Both the position numbers and the translations under genes were made by a program. Below the pieces are notes generated by a model. The model was not told the DNA's origin, made no database searches, and was given only the letters and a program-made list of their open reading frames with translations. Shown piece by piece: positions 21,516 to 34,756 of a DNA stretch of 64,000 nucleotides (positions are counted from its first letter, which is position 1; each line of letters starts with the position of its first letter). The stretch spans positions 289,541,957 to 289,605,956 of the forward strand of contig NC_081410.1 of the NCBI RefSeq assembly GCF_030272615.1. Reading direction: 5' to 3'. The stretch is from Cryptomeria japonica. Its lineage: Eukaryota > Streptophyta > Pinopsida > Cupressales > Cupressaceae.

Positions 21516-23402
21516 CTAGCTCTCAGCCTCTCCCTCATCGCCAGATGGAGGAGGAGGAGCCTGCTAACTGGGATCCTGCCTAGGTGCTCGAGCTCCCTCA
21601 GATCGTGCCATATACTGCGAGTAGGGTACAACCTGCTGTGCTACAGGAACAACTACACTGTAAGTTACAACGTAATAAGCTGCCCGACTAGTCTGGTGCA
21701 AAACCTCCTACTGCAAAGTGTCTCAATCTGCTCTCATCGCCGTGACTTGACAATCGTGCTTGGCTCTGAGCTCCACTAGCTAACGATCATGCTTTGCTCT
21801 GAGCTCCACCAGTTGATGATCTCACTTTTCCCTAAGCTCTGCTAGCTGTTGGTCTCGCTCTGCCAGCTAAGTCTGTGCCACTATAAATTGTAACTGCAGC
21901 TTCACTAGACATACCCTCATCGACCATGCTGCATCGGCCCCCTACTCTCTCGTAGACTCTCCACCCCCATATCCACCTCCAGCTCCACCCTGCTCCTCCC
22001 ATCTTTACCGGACCTGTCTCGGTGCTGCTCTCTCCTCCTCACCTCCACCCTCTGGCACCCTCACTTTTCTCAGTCTCACACCCACTGCACCAAGGGATTC
22101 ACCCTCTCCCCTCTACTGTCCAACCCTAGCTAGAACCCTACTGCTACTAGCACCAGGATCGCCACCTACCCACCTCGGAGCCTCGACTCTCTGTCCTTGT
22201 CCCCGTCCCTATGTGGGGGCATCATCCTCAACCTCCTCAATATGAGGTTCCTGCTCTACTGGATCAGTAAATCTAGGGAATGGATGCTGCTAGAACCAAT
22301 CCCTGTACTGGGGAAATACTCCTGCATCTACAATATCACCCATGTAATCCCACCGGAGTCGCTGCAATTTAGTCAACTCCTGCATACCCAAGGCATAAGA
22401 TAACCTTGGTACCCATCCCTGCCTCTCCTCATCAGCATATCTCGCATACGTTGTGAACTCTTGTGAGAACCCCTAAGGCCTACCATACTACCTCATCACT
22501 AGAGATACCATGAATCGCTCCACCATAGTCTGTGATCTGCCAATGAGTGGGCGCATAACAAATAGGTCTTTGTGTACGATCCTCCAGTCATCCCATGGCT
22601 CTAGGCCCTTGTAAGGTCTCCATACCACAACTATCAAGTCATCTAACTCCTGTCGCCAAAAATCAGTCTTGCCCAGATGGGGTTGAGTGACATATCTAGA
22701 ATACCTATATACAATCGGCTGACCAGGCTCCCTACCATCATCTACAATCGGTCTACAAACTCAGAGATACTCCCAGGCCCATACATGTAATATCAAGACT
22801 CCTGCAGCCATGCTCTTCCCCCCCCCAATAAACAATCTCATGCATCTCACGATACATGTGGGCCAATATACAAGAACCCCAACCTAGTCTCTGAGGGGTC
22901 TCAACAAGCCTCTCTAGCATCCTGCCCCATCCATAAAGAAATCCCTGCTGTCCTCTATACGACATAAGAAAACAGGCGATAAACCCTTCTATAACACAAG
23001 CTAGAGGAAAATCCTCACTGTACCTGCTCATCATAACGTCCCAATTGATAGAACATGTCAAGATATCTAGATCCCTGAATACACATCTGACAACCTATAA
23101 TCTAGGAAGATGTGCTGCATCATAATCTACCATACCCCTAGCAAAAGGGATATAGAGAATCCCGTAAACATCCTTGAGAGTGATGGTCATCTCTCCAACT
23201 GGCAAGTGGAAGGTGTTATGATCATAATGAAATCTCTCAACTAATGCTATGGGCATTTCGTGATTCACATGGATATCTGGTAAACCAAGAGGCGGGTGAA
23301 ACCACACAAATCAATATGTGCCTGATCAACATCTGACAATTGCCAAACTAATGTCATAGTGGGTGGATATACGTATCTGAAAAGAACATGAGGCAATCAA
23401 AC
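21516..23402 (-). pseudogene. Antisense plant mobile domain (PMD) gene in Tat-1
   Basis: Read on the minus strand, opposite to gag-pol. An exon starts after a splice-acceptor-like TTTTTGCAG at 23403. LPHVLF and YPPTMTL are followed, after a frameshift near 23275, by the PMD core: LVERFHYDHNTFHLPVGEMTITLKDVYGIL (His-rich FHLPVGE...ITL), then FPLACVIEGFIACFL, LYGWGRMLERLVETPQRLGWGSCILAHMYREM, and a decayed C-terminal half ending in a charged coiled-coil tail with stop at 21516-21518. PMD proteins occur as host MAIN/MAIL1-type proteins and in plant transposons. Stops and shifts throughout. The first exon seen in Tat-2 is not found here. Confidence 0.72.
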
Positions 23403-24058
23403 CTGCAAAAATCAAACAACAAAGCATCATAAAACATTCCAAATAAGCCTACAAGAGAAGTAAAACGTCAGGCAAATTCAACTACGTCAATTGCCAAATC
23501 AAAATTTCAAGTTTGAACCTTCAAAAGTGCTCACTATTTTCCAAATGATAAAACACAGAAAGGCAGAAGCTCGTACGAGTTAGGAATAGGCCCCTGGACT
23601 CACCAAATAATTTACAGATGCAAAAGGAAATAAAAGTCTTACAGTTTGCAATCTACATCACAAAAATAAAACATATCAAATGCTTGAATATAAAGTCACG
23701 AGAATACAAAAGATAATAAAATGGTAGCAAACAAAACACTATTAATTATTTAGTTAAAAAGGCAGTAGATAGTTTATAAATTGTAATATCGTTATTTATG
23801 TTTGTGTATGTGTGAAAAGAAAATTTTATGATGAAACTGACAAAGCAAATAACAGATTATATATTAGCTATATGTTTAGGCTACCATAAGAAATGGGCAC
23901 ATAATGGGCTAGGCAACCCCAACAGGTCATATGTTTTATCTTAATTAAGTAGATGCTATCTATTTTAACATTTACTACATTTAATTTCAGAATGGTTGTA
24001 TGTCAATTGTCTTTTTCATCTGTAAGAAATTTGAAATATTTTATATTAATCTTTCAAG

Positions 24059-24137
24059 TTCTTGTTGTTGTTTTTGGATTAGATTGTATTTAATTCAAAT
24101 AAACAAACATAATCTAATCCAAAAGCAACAACAAGAA
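24059..24137. repeat. Inverted repeat (foldback), 27-nt arms
   Basis: Arms 24059-24085 and 24111-24137 are reverse complements with one mismatch, separated by 25 nt. Arm core: CTTGTTGTTG...GGATTAGATT. Flanks extend the pairing weakly (TATTAAT / ATTAATA). It could be a very short foldback element or the core of a decayed MITE. Confidence 0.75.
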
Positions 24138-25115
24138 TTAATATGGATTTTGGAAAACTAATATCTTTAATCTTTGTAGATTTTTACTTTGGCACATGTG
24201 AATATAAAATCATAATATCTTTTGTGTAGCACAAAAATGTCTTGTCCATAATTATATCATTACCTACTAGTTCTTATCTAAAAGTTTATAATTATTTTAT
24301 TTAAATATTTTATGATAATATGTGTTCATAATTTCATTAAATATAAAGTTGATGAGGCTTTGGTTTCCTTATGAAATTGAATGGTTCTAATTGAACATAA
24401 AAGGAATCAAGTCTTGTTGAGTCCAAAATGTTGACATCATAAGAGATACGACTAGAATTGTTATCCAAGAAACTTTAGTTGACTATATAATCCTCAACTT
24501 GTGTTTCTTAGCCAAAGAGATTTCAGCCTATTGATCAACCTTTGGCTATCTAGAAACTTTTAAAGAAAAGCTTTCATAAAAAATGTCTAAGTATCTCCTT
24601 TGTATGGTTTTATTTTTAGATGGCTCGATAGATGCCTCCGATCAACTAAGGATCATACACTCTTAGTAGATAACAACATATTATTTTCAATAACATAAAT
24701 TTTAAGAAAAAAGAAAAAAAAAGGAATAAAATTAACTTATGATCCTTTATATGATTTTATAGTAATATACAAGATTTATTTTTTATCTATTTATTACAAA
24801 TATTGTCATTTGCACATTAATATTTTAATTTAACAATGAATATTTCTTCTTAAACAAATATTTTTTAATAATTACTTATTTGAATATTTAAATATCTTGC
24901 ACATACATAACTAAACATGTACATATAATTATAATTTTTACAATTTTGTTGAGGTGTATGAAAAAAATCATCTTAGAAATTTTCTTAAAATTATGATAAA
25001 CTTACAAAATCATCAAATTGAATGCTGAATAAGAAAAATATCATTCAAAAAAAAATTCTTTTTCTTTTTAATATTTTATTAACTTTTTACATACTTCCTT
25101 GTGTCATGAATTAAG

Positions 25116-25447
<332 letters not shown>

Positions 25448-26647
25448 CAATTTTGGAATTTAGATAATTACTGAAATTATCCTCACCAATGAAGTGAATT
25501 ACAGGCTATGCATGATTTTTTCATTATGTTGGAAGTAAATAGAATAATTTCTCACCTAAAGTGATGTGTGTTCAAATTAAATTCAAAGTTACAATGCATT
25601 AATTTTTGGATACTTGTATATCTTAATTATTTACATTAATAAATTTTAAAACTATACTAACAACAAAAAGAAAATCACAACTGATAAGAGGGGTAGAAGA
25701 CCACATATGTGCTTTAATCAGTCCAATTGAAAGGGAAATAAATGACTAATCTAAAAAATAATTATAGTTTAAAATGAATGAACATGTGATATAGTAGTTT
25801 CTTCTTCCTTGTTATAATATTTTAGTAGTTTGTTTGGACACTATTTGAAACTAATAATTGGACTTTTTGATTCATTGATAAGGATAGTGCATAATTTCTC
25901 CATTTAGACTATGTTTTCCTCATGTAACATCAAACATCACTGAATGGCTTAAATAACACACACTAAGGTTTGACTTCTAGGCTTAAATGTGTTAAACACT
26001 TAGAGTTGATTGACGTTATCTAGGCTTAATATGTTGCTTAGTGTGTGTGGTTTAAGGCTGGCCAAATGACGCGTGAGTTTAAAAAAATCAATATAAAATA
26101 TATATTTTTAGTAAAAGTATATATTGATCTTGAGTTTATTTATATCCTATGTTTCTAAGATTATTAAATCAAGAGAGGACTGAACCTTAGAAAACCACAA
26201 CAAAAGGTGACAAAAATAGGGACATACGAGGAGTGAGAACCCATAAACAAAAACCTATTGCTAAAGCAAGCCCAATGAAAACCACTTACACAAATAAACC
26301 TAAAAAATAGAACCAAGCATCAGACACAACAAATCAACAAAAAAGAAACATTCTCCCACCAAAAGCATGAACCAATAGCTTATCGAGTGGGAGAGAACTC
26401 CAATTTCCTTTTGAAATAGATATCTTTTCCTTTTTCCAGCATAGAGAGATTTTCAAAGGAATCTTTCCAAGAGGAAACAACTGGGGAGTCATGTGTAGCT
26501 TTCATCCTTGAAATAGATGCTTCTAGCCTCACCATAGTTGGGGTCTCTAGGCGTCTTCTTTTCTTGGCCTAGCTCATCACAATATCATCTTGAATTTCAT
26601 GGAGAGTAATAGAGTTCTTCTCTGTAATCTCCCTATGTTCCATGGGT

Positions 26648-27794
26648 ACAAGAAGTTGGGTCCCAATTCCGTGGAAATCTGCGAGCAAAAAAAGTTTGCC
26701 GCTAGAAACGAGTGCCCATTTTTTAAGAAAAAAGCACTCGTTTAGCTTCAGAGCCCCAACCCATAAAAATAAAATGGGTGCACATTTTGAAAAATGGGTG
26801 CCCGTTTAGGATCAAACCACCATAGAGAAACGGGTGCACGATTTTTAGAAACGGGCACACATTTCTAAAAACGGGAACATGTTTCTTAAAGTGCTATAAA
26901 TTTCAAAACGGGTGCCTGTTTCATAAAAGATGGAGCGAGAAACCCACTTATGCCTCAGTTTTGGCTTCGGGTTAGGCTTGGTGGGACCAAGCCTATGCTT
27001 GGACCTCCAAAAATATGGTTAAGGCACTGGAATACCAGATTTCTGCCTTGCCGTAATTTTTTGAAGGTCTTCCTGATCGTATTTTTTGATGAAACAAAAA
27101 CCCATTAGAGTTCTCACTTTCCTAATTTCAAAAATATAAATTTCATAGTGATATGATTAGTTTTACTATTTTTTCATTATTTATTAATCAAAAGTGGTAC
27201 CTAAATGTAAAATAGTGAGGTTTAGTAAAACTTTAATAACTTTTTTGTTTTTAGGTTTTTTTGAAAATAAATTATATGACATCAATCTACATACAATTAT
27301 TTTGAAGATTAAAAAATAATAATTAAAAAATATGAAATTTTCATCAAATTATGGTGGTCATACACCAGATGTTTTAAAAATGTACTTTATAGTCAATCAA
27401 AAATTAATTAAAAAAAATATATTCAATAAAAAAATAAGAAAAAATATTCTCATCAATATTTGGTGTATTAGGTATCTTTTCCCAGAAGGATTTGCAAACT
27501 TTATTTTATTTACGTCAAAATATGTTGGTCATACACATGTGTGGTATGGTCTTGAAATAGGCATTTTAAAGAAGTGGTTTTTAAATATGCCTACTAATAT
27601 CAATTTCTACCATGTGGGTATTGAAATAAATTTCATATTTGAAAATTAGACTCTGAGCACTACATTTTCTATTACTAAAGTTTTTTCAGATTCAAACTCT
27701 AAGTACCTCAAATTTTGACATCAATCGACAAAAAAATTGAAAAATAGGGAAAACACTTCCACTTTTTGCCCAAAAGTGGGACTCAACTTCTTGC
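26648..27794. mobile_element. Putative TIR element, about 1.15 kb
   Basis: ACAAGAAGTTGGGTCCCA (26648-26665) is matched in reverse complement at 27777-27794 with two differences. The segment interrupts the frame of the surrounding ORF relic. The left side carries a cluster of short inverted and direct motifs (26698-26936). There is no clear target site duplication and no transposase ORF; a 105-codon ORF at 27332-27649 matches nothing I know. It is probably a non-autonomous DNA transposon relic. The superfamily is undecided. Confidence 0.45.
26698..26936. repeat. Cluster of AAACGGGTGC-type motifs in both orientations
   Basis: At least eight variants of AAA(C/T)GGGTGC or its complement GCACCCGTTT occur in about 240 bp, several as face-to-face pairs (for example ATGGGTGCCCGTTT). 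They lie close to the left inverted repeat, as subterminal transposase-binding repeats do in some DNA transposons. Confidence 0.7.
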
Positions 27795-28800
27795 ACCCAC
27801 TCAACATGTTCTCCATAGTCCTTCTCATTTTATCTTGATTTTCCTAGAGAACATCAACCATATCAGTTAAGTCTTTCACATTCTTTATTTGACAAGTTTT
27901 ATTTGTTAACTCTTTAAATGAGTTGCCCACCACTTCCCATTTCTCTATCATCCTAGTAAACTTCCCCACCACCATCCAAGGCTTCTACTCCTTCTCGTCG
28001 TCCTCCCAACTACAGGCTGTAGCCTCCACCTCTAAAATATCTTTGAGTTTGTTAATTTTCTTTGTCGCGACCTCAAATTACCAGAGAAGCTAGCGGATGG
28101 TAGGCTCATACTTGTTAAACCCCTCACAATGTTCATCCACCTTAGCTACAAAGAGTGGAAATTCCTCAAACAAATAATTTCGGGGAGAGAATTTAGGAGA
28201 ATCATAGGGAGATTTGGGGAATGGGGTATTAGCCTCTTTACTCTCAATATTATTTGGGGCCCAATCAGACCCACTAGACCAAGAACATGTCGTATCCTTT
28301 GATTCATCTTTGACAATGACCATTTCCTAAGAAAATATTTCACCGACTGTGGGGCCCGAAGGGGTCTTGGATACAACATTTTGAGATGGATTAACCTAGG
28401 TGAGTACCTTATGGGGTTTAGAAGAAGCAACAACCATAGCTTGACTTACCAAAAGCTTGACACAGAGACCCAAACCATAACTTGAGTCAACTAGAATGGG
28501 TTAGACTAATTGAACTTATAGAGACATAGGATGAGATATTAGTGAAATGGGGAGGGAACCCTTAGACTTGGCAACCTCTACAAACTATGAAATAGAGGTG
28601 AAATCCAGATGGGAAAATTCATCCTTACCCCATGCTGAAGGTGAATGCGCATTGGGAATAGTTGAGAATAAAACCATTTGAAATGCCCATTGAGAGTGAA
28701 GAACGTCAGCAAAAGAATGACCCCATCCTCCCAAAAACCAAGCAAGTCATCCATCTTAAAATGGCTTTGATGGTGGGCCACCTTCTCACCTAGGCCTAGA

Positions 28801-31800
28801 AATATTTTAAAATCTTCCTTATAATTCCCTTTCGGGTTGTAGTGCTCCTCCCTACTTCATTTTTTCTTTTATGCATTGATATACCTTATGGACTTAGCCT
28901 AGATTCTTTTATGATGCTTTTGGTGGATGTTTATGGATCTATTGATATCTTGGATGCTTATATTTGATGCCTGACATTTCATATTGACAATGGATACATT
29001 ATGGTTTATATGAATAATGATACATTCAGGACTTTTATGATTATGGGCATATGCTTGGTTATCTATATGCACTCTTTACATATTTGAGAGGTTAATATCT
29101 ACTTATGATGAGATTCTATTATGTGCTAACCCTACTTTATGCTTATGAGATATGATGATATTATTGGGATGTTATGGTTGCCATGGTTATGTTGTCACTA
29201 TTTTCATGAAAGAGATGATATTATACCTCTCATTTATGAGCTAGGTATGATGTTGCAACTCTCTTTCACCTGTTTTACTATTCATATATGTTTTTGTTTA
29301 GAAATTAGTGTTGTGCGTAGGTATTAGACATCGACTCCACCTCGTTTCACATATCTAAGTGTGTCTCCAATCCCAGTGACAAGTTGATTGGAGGTGACAT
29401 GAGATCCTATCACACACTCTATACTTAGTTGGTACCTTGTTAGTCTTGTTGTCATGGTTAGAGTTGCCTTGTTTAGCATCATGTGGTATTGTATTTTATC
29501 CTACGGTAGATTGCCTTGTGGAGTTGTGGTTATTAATTTATTTATTAATTAATTGATTTACATAGTTTATTAAAAATAAATTAAATTAATGGTTGACATT
29601 GATATTCAAATATTATGTGCATTTAATTTTTTAGGGTTAGTTATATGTTAGTGTTTATCTCGTGGATTTACATTTAATTGATTATTTGTGCTTTTGATTT
29701 ATTTAAATTACTGGCTATTGGTTTATTTTTATTATTTATCTTTTTATCCATTATTGTATTATTTATTTATCCCCCTCTTCTACTATTAGCTTTCGAGAAT
29801 TGTATTTGGAGACTTATATTATTATATTATATTTTCCCTTGATTTTGGTAATGGTCAGTAATGTTTATTATATTTTTGTCTTTATTTTTGAGTTGGTTAT
29901 GATGAAGTGTGATTTTTAATTGATTATTTTAAATATGTAGTTTTGAGATTTTTGGGAGGTTCTTTTGGTTGAAATTTATTACATTTGAAATTCATTGGGA
30001 AATGGATTTTTCTGTGTATGCGTGAAGGTTGGAGCTTTGCTTTGGTTTTGTTCTTCTCCCACTTTTCTTTCATCACTTCTAACTCTAGGTTGGAGGATTT
30101 AAACCTTTATATGCTTTTTGTTTTGAAAGATTTTCTTCACTATGTTTATGGAAAGGATTTGTGATTTCTGTGTGATTGAAAAGATAAAATTTACGAATTC
30201 CATGCAAGGAAGGAAGTCCTTGTATATTATACATTCTTGTGGATTCTTCTTCTTTACATTGGTCTATAGGTAATTAGGGTTGAGTATTTTATTGTCGTTC
30301 CCTAGAGGTTGTTATTTGTGATGTATTCGTATGTTTTTTATTTTCAACTTTGGTTTGTTGGGGATAATTCTTGTAGGTTGTTAGGAGCTATTGCTTGATT
30401 TTATCTTTTTTTCTAAATGGTATTCTTGTTATTTGAAAGCTTTGGCTGATGTCATAAATTATCTATGTATCAATTATGGATGAGTCTATTTAATTTATCT
30501 CATGTTTGAGTCAATTTTTATCCTTTGTTGTTAATGCGCCATTCTGGTGGATGAAAATGCTAATATATTTTCATATGTGTTTGTTTGTTTGTCAAATGTG
30601 CTATGCTGGTGAGCATATGTGTCATTATGTTTCTCATAAGTGCTATACTACTGGGTATATGCGCTAAACTATGTGTGGTATGTACTATCGCATTTTTTAT
30701 GTACATCATTCTTGATGTAGGACATCCACGTGGAGGAGCCCCAATTTGAGTTTCAAATTTATTTATTTTTTGCATAAGGCATTGATAGCTCTGACTTTGC
30801 AAGTAGCAGGAGTCTAAAAAATGTGTGACTGACTGAGAGAAGTTGGGGGGGGGGGGTAATTTTAGAATAAGGTTGAAATCCTTAGGGTAGTGGAGTTTGC
30901 CATAAGTCCCTTATTTAGTAAATGTGGTTCGTTTTTCTTTTTAGGGAGTTTTTGTATGGGTTTTTGGGAGAGGGGAATATTTTGGGAGAGAGAAACGTGC
31001 TAGGGAAGAGGGAAAAGCTTTAGATTTCAGAAATAAGAATAAGGAGTTGGAAATTGTTTTTTGGGTGAAGGTTTAAATTGTTAGCTACAGGTGTAGCTTT
31101 ATGTGGAGAGTTGAACATGGCTTTTGGAGAATCCCTTTGCTATTGTTAATGTATTTTGTTGTAGGTCTATAAAAACTATTGTTGTGGGTCTATGATTGAC
31201 CAAATCTGATGAAATGTTGTAAAGGGAAGCCAGTAGGATCACATTTTGTAATGCAGATTTGTTTTGAATTTCAATAAGAATTTTTGAAGTTGTGCATCAG
31301 TTTGCTATCCATTTTATCTATTCTATTGTAATATACTTCAGATTTATATATGTTTGGAGTGCTGGTTGTGGCAAGTCTTAGTGGGTTTGTTTTCCCACTG
31401 CATCAGTTTTACTTCATGTATGCACTATAGCATAGAATATAAGTGTTAAACTATTTAATATATGTGTTATTTTGATTCATGCAAGCTCTAGGGGTTGAAT
31501 AAATGTACCAGTATAGTTTGTATAAGCGCCATTCCACCGTTATTTTTATTTTCAGCCATTTTTACTAGTTTGAGACTTATTTTGCTCGACTAGAGGCTAG
31601 TTTTTGGGTTTTTTGTGATTTTTGAGCTATATCCAAGATTGATTTATGTTGATTCTAAGTTGTTTATGTATTTTGGAAAGTTTTTGTATCTAAGAATGAA
31701 TTATTGGTAGTCATATTTAGAATTATATACCTTGATTAAGGTTTATGGCTCTTGTTTGGATAATTGTTACATGAGAATACTGCATTATGGCATTGTGCAT

Positions 31801-32570
31801 TTAAGAATCAGATGTGTTTATGGTTCTATTTCAATATGGATCCTTGGGATGGTTATTATAATATTTCTTTGGAAGAGCCTTATTTTTATGAGTATGTTTA
31901 TGTTATACCCAAGGTTTAGGAGGATGATTGGGAGAGTGAGAAGATCTCTCTTATGTAGGGTGTCAAGGTCTAGACCGCAAGGAAATATCATTGGAAGTTG
32001 TTTTTTTAATAAATGATTATTAAATAATTAATCTAGATGGGTTGCGTAGTAGATTTTCACATTACTAAGATAATGAATTGATCTATGGTTTCCCACTCAT
32101 GGCTTAGAGTGCTATTATAGGCTCCAAATGAGATTGGGAAGGCTTGAGAGAGGAAAACCCAAATCCTTTAATTCTTTCAAAGGTTGAGACATTTCCGCAT
32201 TGGTATCATGAGTGTCGGGGTGAGATCTCATGATCTCCCTTCACTATTGTGATATCATGCGATGACACTCTCCCCTATATGCATCCTTTCTCTTGTTGGT
32301 AGCCTCTAGAATTTTTATTGTCTTTTTCCTTATGGTAGAGACTTGTATTATAGATTGAATTATGTCTTTTTTGGTTTTTTTCATTTGTGGTTGTTGTCAT
32401 TGTTTTATGTCCTTTGGTTGTTAGGTGTCAGCCTAGGTTTAGAGTGTGTGTGAGACCTTATGCCATTCTCTAGATCATGAGGGGTGGACCTTATTGGTTC
32501 CACATGGTTGGGTGGTTTGATGCCTTCTTTCATTGGGATTTTCTCTTCATCAAAATTGAAATTCGAGATC
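28801..32570 (+). other. Unassigned T-rich repeat-like DNA
   Basis: No ORF longer than about 95 codons and no recognised domain. Contains a G11 run (about 30845-30855). Around 30530-30720 and 31410-31550 a roughly 35-bp phrase (variants of GTGCTATACTACTGGGTATATGCGC) recurs. It is probably part of one or more old retroelements. Confidence 0.45.
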
Positions 32571-33555
32571 ATTTTGCTAGTCAATTTCCAAAATTTGGAC
32601 CACCTAGCGCTTTTCATCAAAAGCTCATTCTTTCTTCTAATTGCGCTCAATTTCTCATGAATCAATGTTGAATCTCAATTTAATTTTTATTCTACAAATC
32701 AACTTTGCACTCAATTTCTTATCAATCAATACCAAAATTTAAAATATTCCTCTGAATCATTTATTCTCAAATAACTTATCATCACTGAAAATTGCTTATA
32801 ATCATGTACCCTCGCTATCTTTCAATTTTGCTCCTGAGGGGGCATACTTATGACCTCATGACCTCACATCTTCAAAGTCGAGAAATTTTTCAAATCTTCA
32901 TCAAAAGTTGAGCAAAAATATTTTCAACTAAAGAAAATAAATCAAATCTTATTGCTAAGGGGCATCTCACCTTTATCGGTTCACATCAAGTTGATATCTC
33001 TCGATCATCTGAATCAAACTAATCGCTAGGGGCATATCAGTTTCATCACTTCATATCAAGATAATATTTATCTTCATCTGAATCAATCTCTTAACATTAA
33101 TTAGTTTCATCACTTTTCATCAAGCTGATTATTCATTTAAACTCAATCAAGGGTTTAAAGAGTATCTTCAATCATGTGCTCAACCTAAGCAGGTGTTCAG
33201 TTTCATCACATCAAATCAAGCTAGACAGTTTATCTTCACTCATCATGTCTTGATCAATCAAGTTCAAGATCAATTTTATCTTTGCTCCCTATGTCTAGTT
33301 CAATCAAGTTCTAGATCAGTAAGATCCACTTCTTGATCAATCAAGTTCAAGTTTGGTATCTTTGCTCTCTATCATTCCTAGTTCAATCAAGTTCGAGATT
33401 GGTTTTGCTTTAATCAGACTATGTTTAGCTTCATCGCTTCAAATCAAGCTAAACACCTTGCTCTTTATCTGGTTTGTGATCAATCAAGTTCAGAACTGGC
33501 ATCTCCTAGACATCATATATTCTTTGAACCAACGCGATGTTCGCACATTAATTTA
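32571..33555 (+). other. Tat-1 pre-LTR region with degenerate short repeats
   Basis: It aligns in reverse with Tat-2 at 43500-44450. From about 32930 on, phrases such as TTCATCACTTCATATCAAG and CAATCAAGTTCAAGATCA recur in diverged form, giving a degenerate array just before the purine tract. No ORF. Confidence 0.6.
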
Positions 33556-33568
33556 AAGGGGGAAAAAT
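33556..33568 (+). other. Tat-1 polypurine tract
   Basis: AAAGGGGGAAAAA abuts the right LTR. Tat-2 has the mutated equivalent in reverse at 43487-43500. Confidence 0.85.
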
Positions 33569-34751
33569 TTAATACCCTAAAATTGGTCATCTAAACCATG
33601 GGCCCCTAATGTCGACAACATCACCAAGGTCCTAACCAAATGCAATTAAATCAATCTTGAGCACATTATTAATTCTTTAATCCTTAAATGTCACATGGGA
33701 AATCAATTACTCAATATTAATTAAATATTTATTTAATTAATTGAATCATTCCAAGAAAATCATTTTGATCAATTATCTTATTTTAATTTATTAAATATCC
33801 TTGCATATTTAATTAATTAATAAATTTTCCATTAATCATAAAAAAAGAATTAATTTATTATAAAGCAAGAATTAATTACAAAGCAAGAGTTGAATTAAAA
33901 ATAAAATAAAAGAGTTGAATTGAGAGAGAAATCAAACTTGAGATATTATTTCTTTTTCTAATTTGAGAACTTGAAATCAGAAAAGCAATTAATTGAATTA
34001 TTGATCATTCTCTAAAATTGGAACTCAAAGCTTTTCAGAAAAAGAAGTTCAGTTGCATTAAGAAGATTTTTTTTTTAATAAATCAAAGAATCATCTATTT
34101 TTATCACAAATGCATGGAAGTAATTAATTCTTATTTCCAATGCAAACTTGAACTTCTTATCTAAATGCATTTAAATTAAACTATAATTGGAATCTATCTC
34201 AAGGTTAACTGAATCTGATTTCTCAATTATTTCAATTAATCCTAAATTGAGTTTTTTCTTGACCTCTCTTGTAATTCTCTATAAATTCAGCCTTTAGCTC
34301 TCATCCAATCACCCCAGAGATATTTGAGAATCACCCCAGAGATTTTTGAGAACACACTTGGAGATTATTATTATGCCGATTTTGCTCTGGAGTCATTGAA
34401 TATATTGTGCTTTTTAAAAAAATTATTTGCATCCATATTTAATTTATCTATATTGCTTGAATCCATATTTCTTGAGTTCATTATTGCTTGAATCTTTCAT
34501 CCATCTTGCATCCATTAGCTTAAGATCATGATCATATAGATTAAATCCTTCATCTTGGTGTAGTCTAGTCATTGGTATTGCTTATAAAAATCTGAGAGAA
34601 ATCTTATACTCGCATCTTTTAGAAGGCAATTGGTCAATTTGTTATGGTTTTTTTATTCATGCTTATATCCGTCTAACCATACATGTAATGACTTAATTGA
34701 AGTGTTATGTCTTGCAGATACAAATTCTTATTTCACTTTTTCACACACACA
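33569..34751 (+). repeat. Tat-1 right (3') LTR
   Basis: It matches 1219-2382. Its first bases are TT instead of TG. It ends CACACACACA followed by the AGAAT duplication (34752-34756). It keeps about 40 bp that the left LTR has lost. Confidence 0.93.
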
Positions 34752-34756
34752 AGAAT
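34752..34756. repeat. Target site duplication of Tat-1 (right)
   Basis: AGAAT, identical to 1214-1218. Confidence 0.9.

Larger units (their letters stand above)
26370..28800 (-). pseudogene. Degenerate ORF relic, unidentified, split by a TIR-flanked segment
   Basis: On the minus strand, one frame is nearly open from about 28700 to 27795 and resumes at 26647-26370, with scattered stops, many of them TAG. Upper part: SPSAWGKDEFSHLDFTS, KDESKDTTCSWSSGSDWAPN, FPKSPYDSPKFSPRNY. Middle: a coiled-coil-like charged stretch (KINKLKDILEV; IKNVKDLTDMVDVL). Lower: EHREITEKNSITLHEIQDD. The composition resembles an ORF1/gag-like protein of a retroelement, but I cannot name the family. The split at 26648-27794 coincides with a pair of inverted repeats. 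Confidence 0.4.

Noticed and set aside
26690-26940. CRISPR-like array of short repeats
   Set aside because: Repeats are irregular, in both orientations and without uniform spacers; the window is plant nuclear repeat DNA.
27332-27649. 105-codon plus-strand ORF in the putative TIR element
   Set aside because: AT-driven composition (Ile/Lys/Asn/Phe), no transposase motif; noted only as content of the element.
32201-32214. TGGTATCATGAG, resembling an iMet primer site, possibly after an LTR end
   Set aside because: It has an extra base against the consensus, I find no matching LTR pair, and no gag follows.
32405-32665. 86-codon minus-strand ORF
   Set aside because: Lies in the Tat-1 pre-LTR area, not conserved in Tat-2, no recognisable domain.
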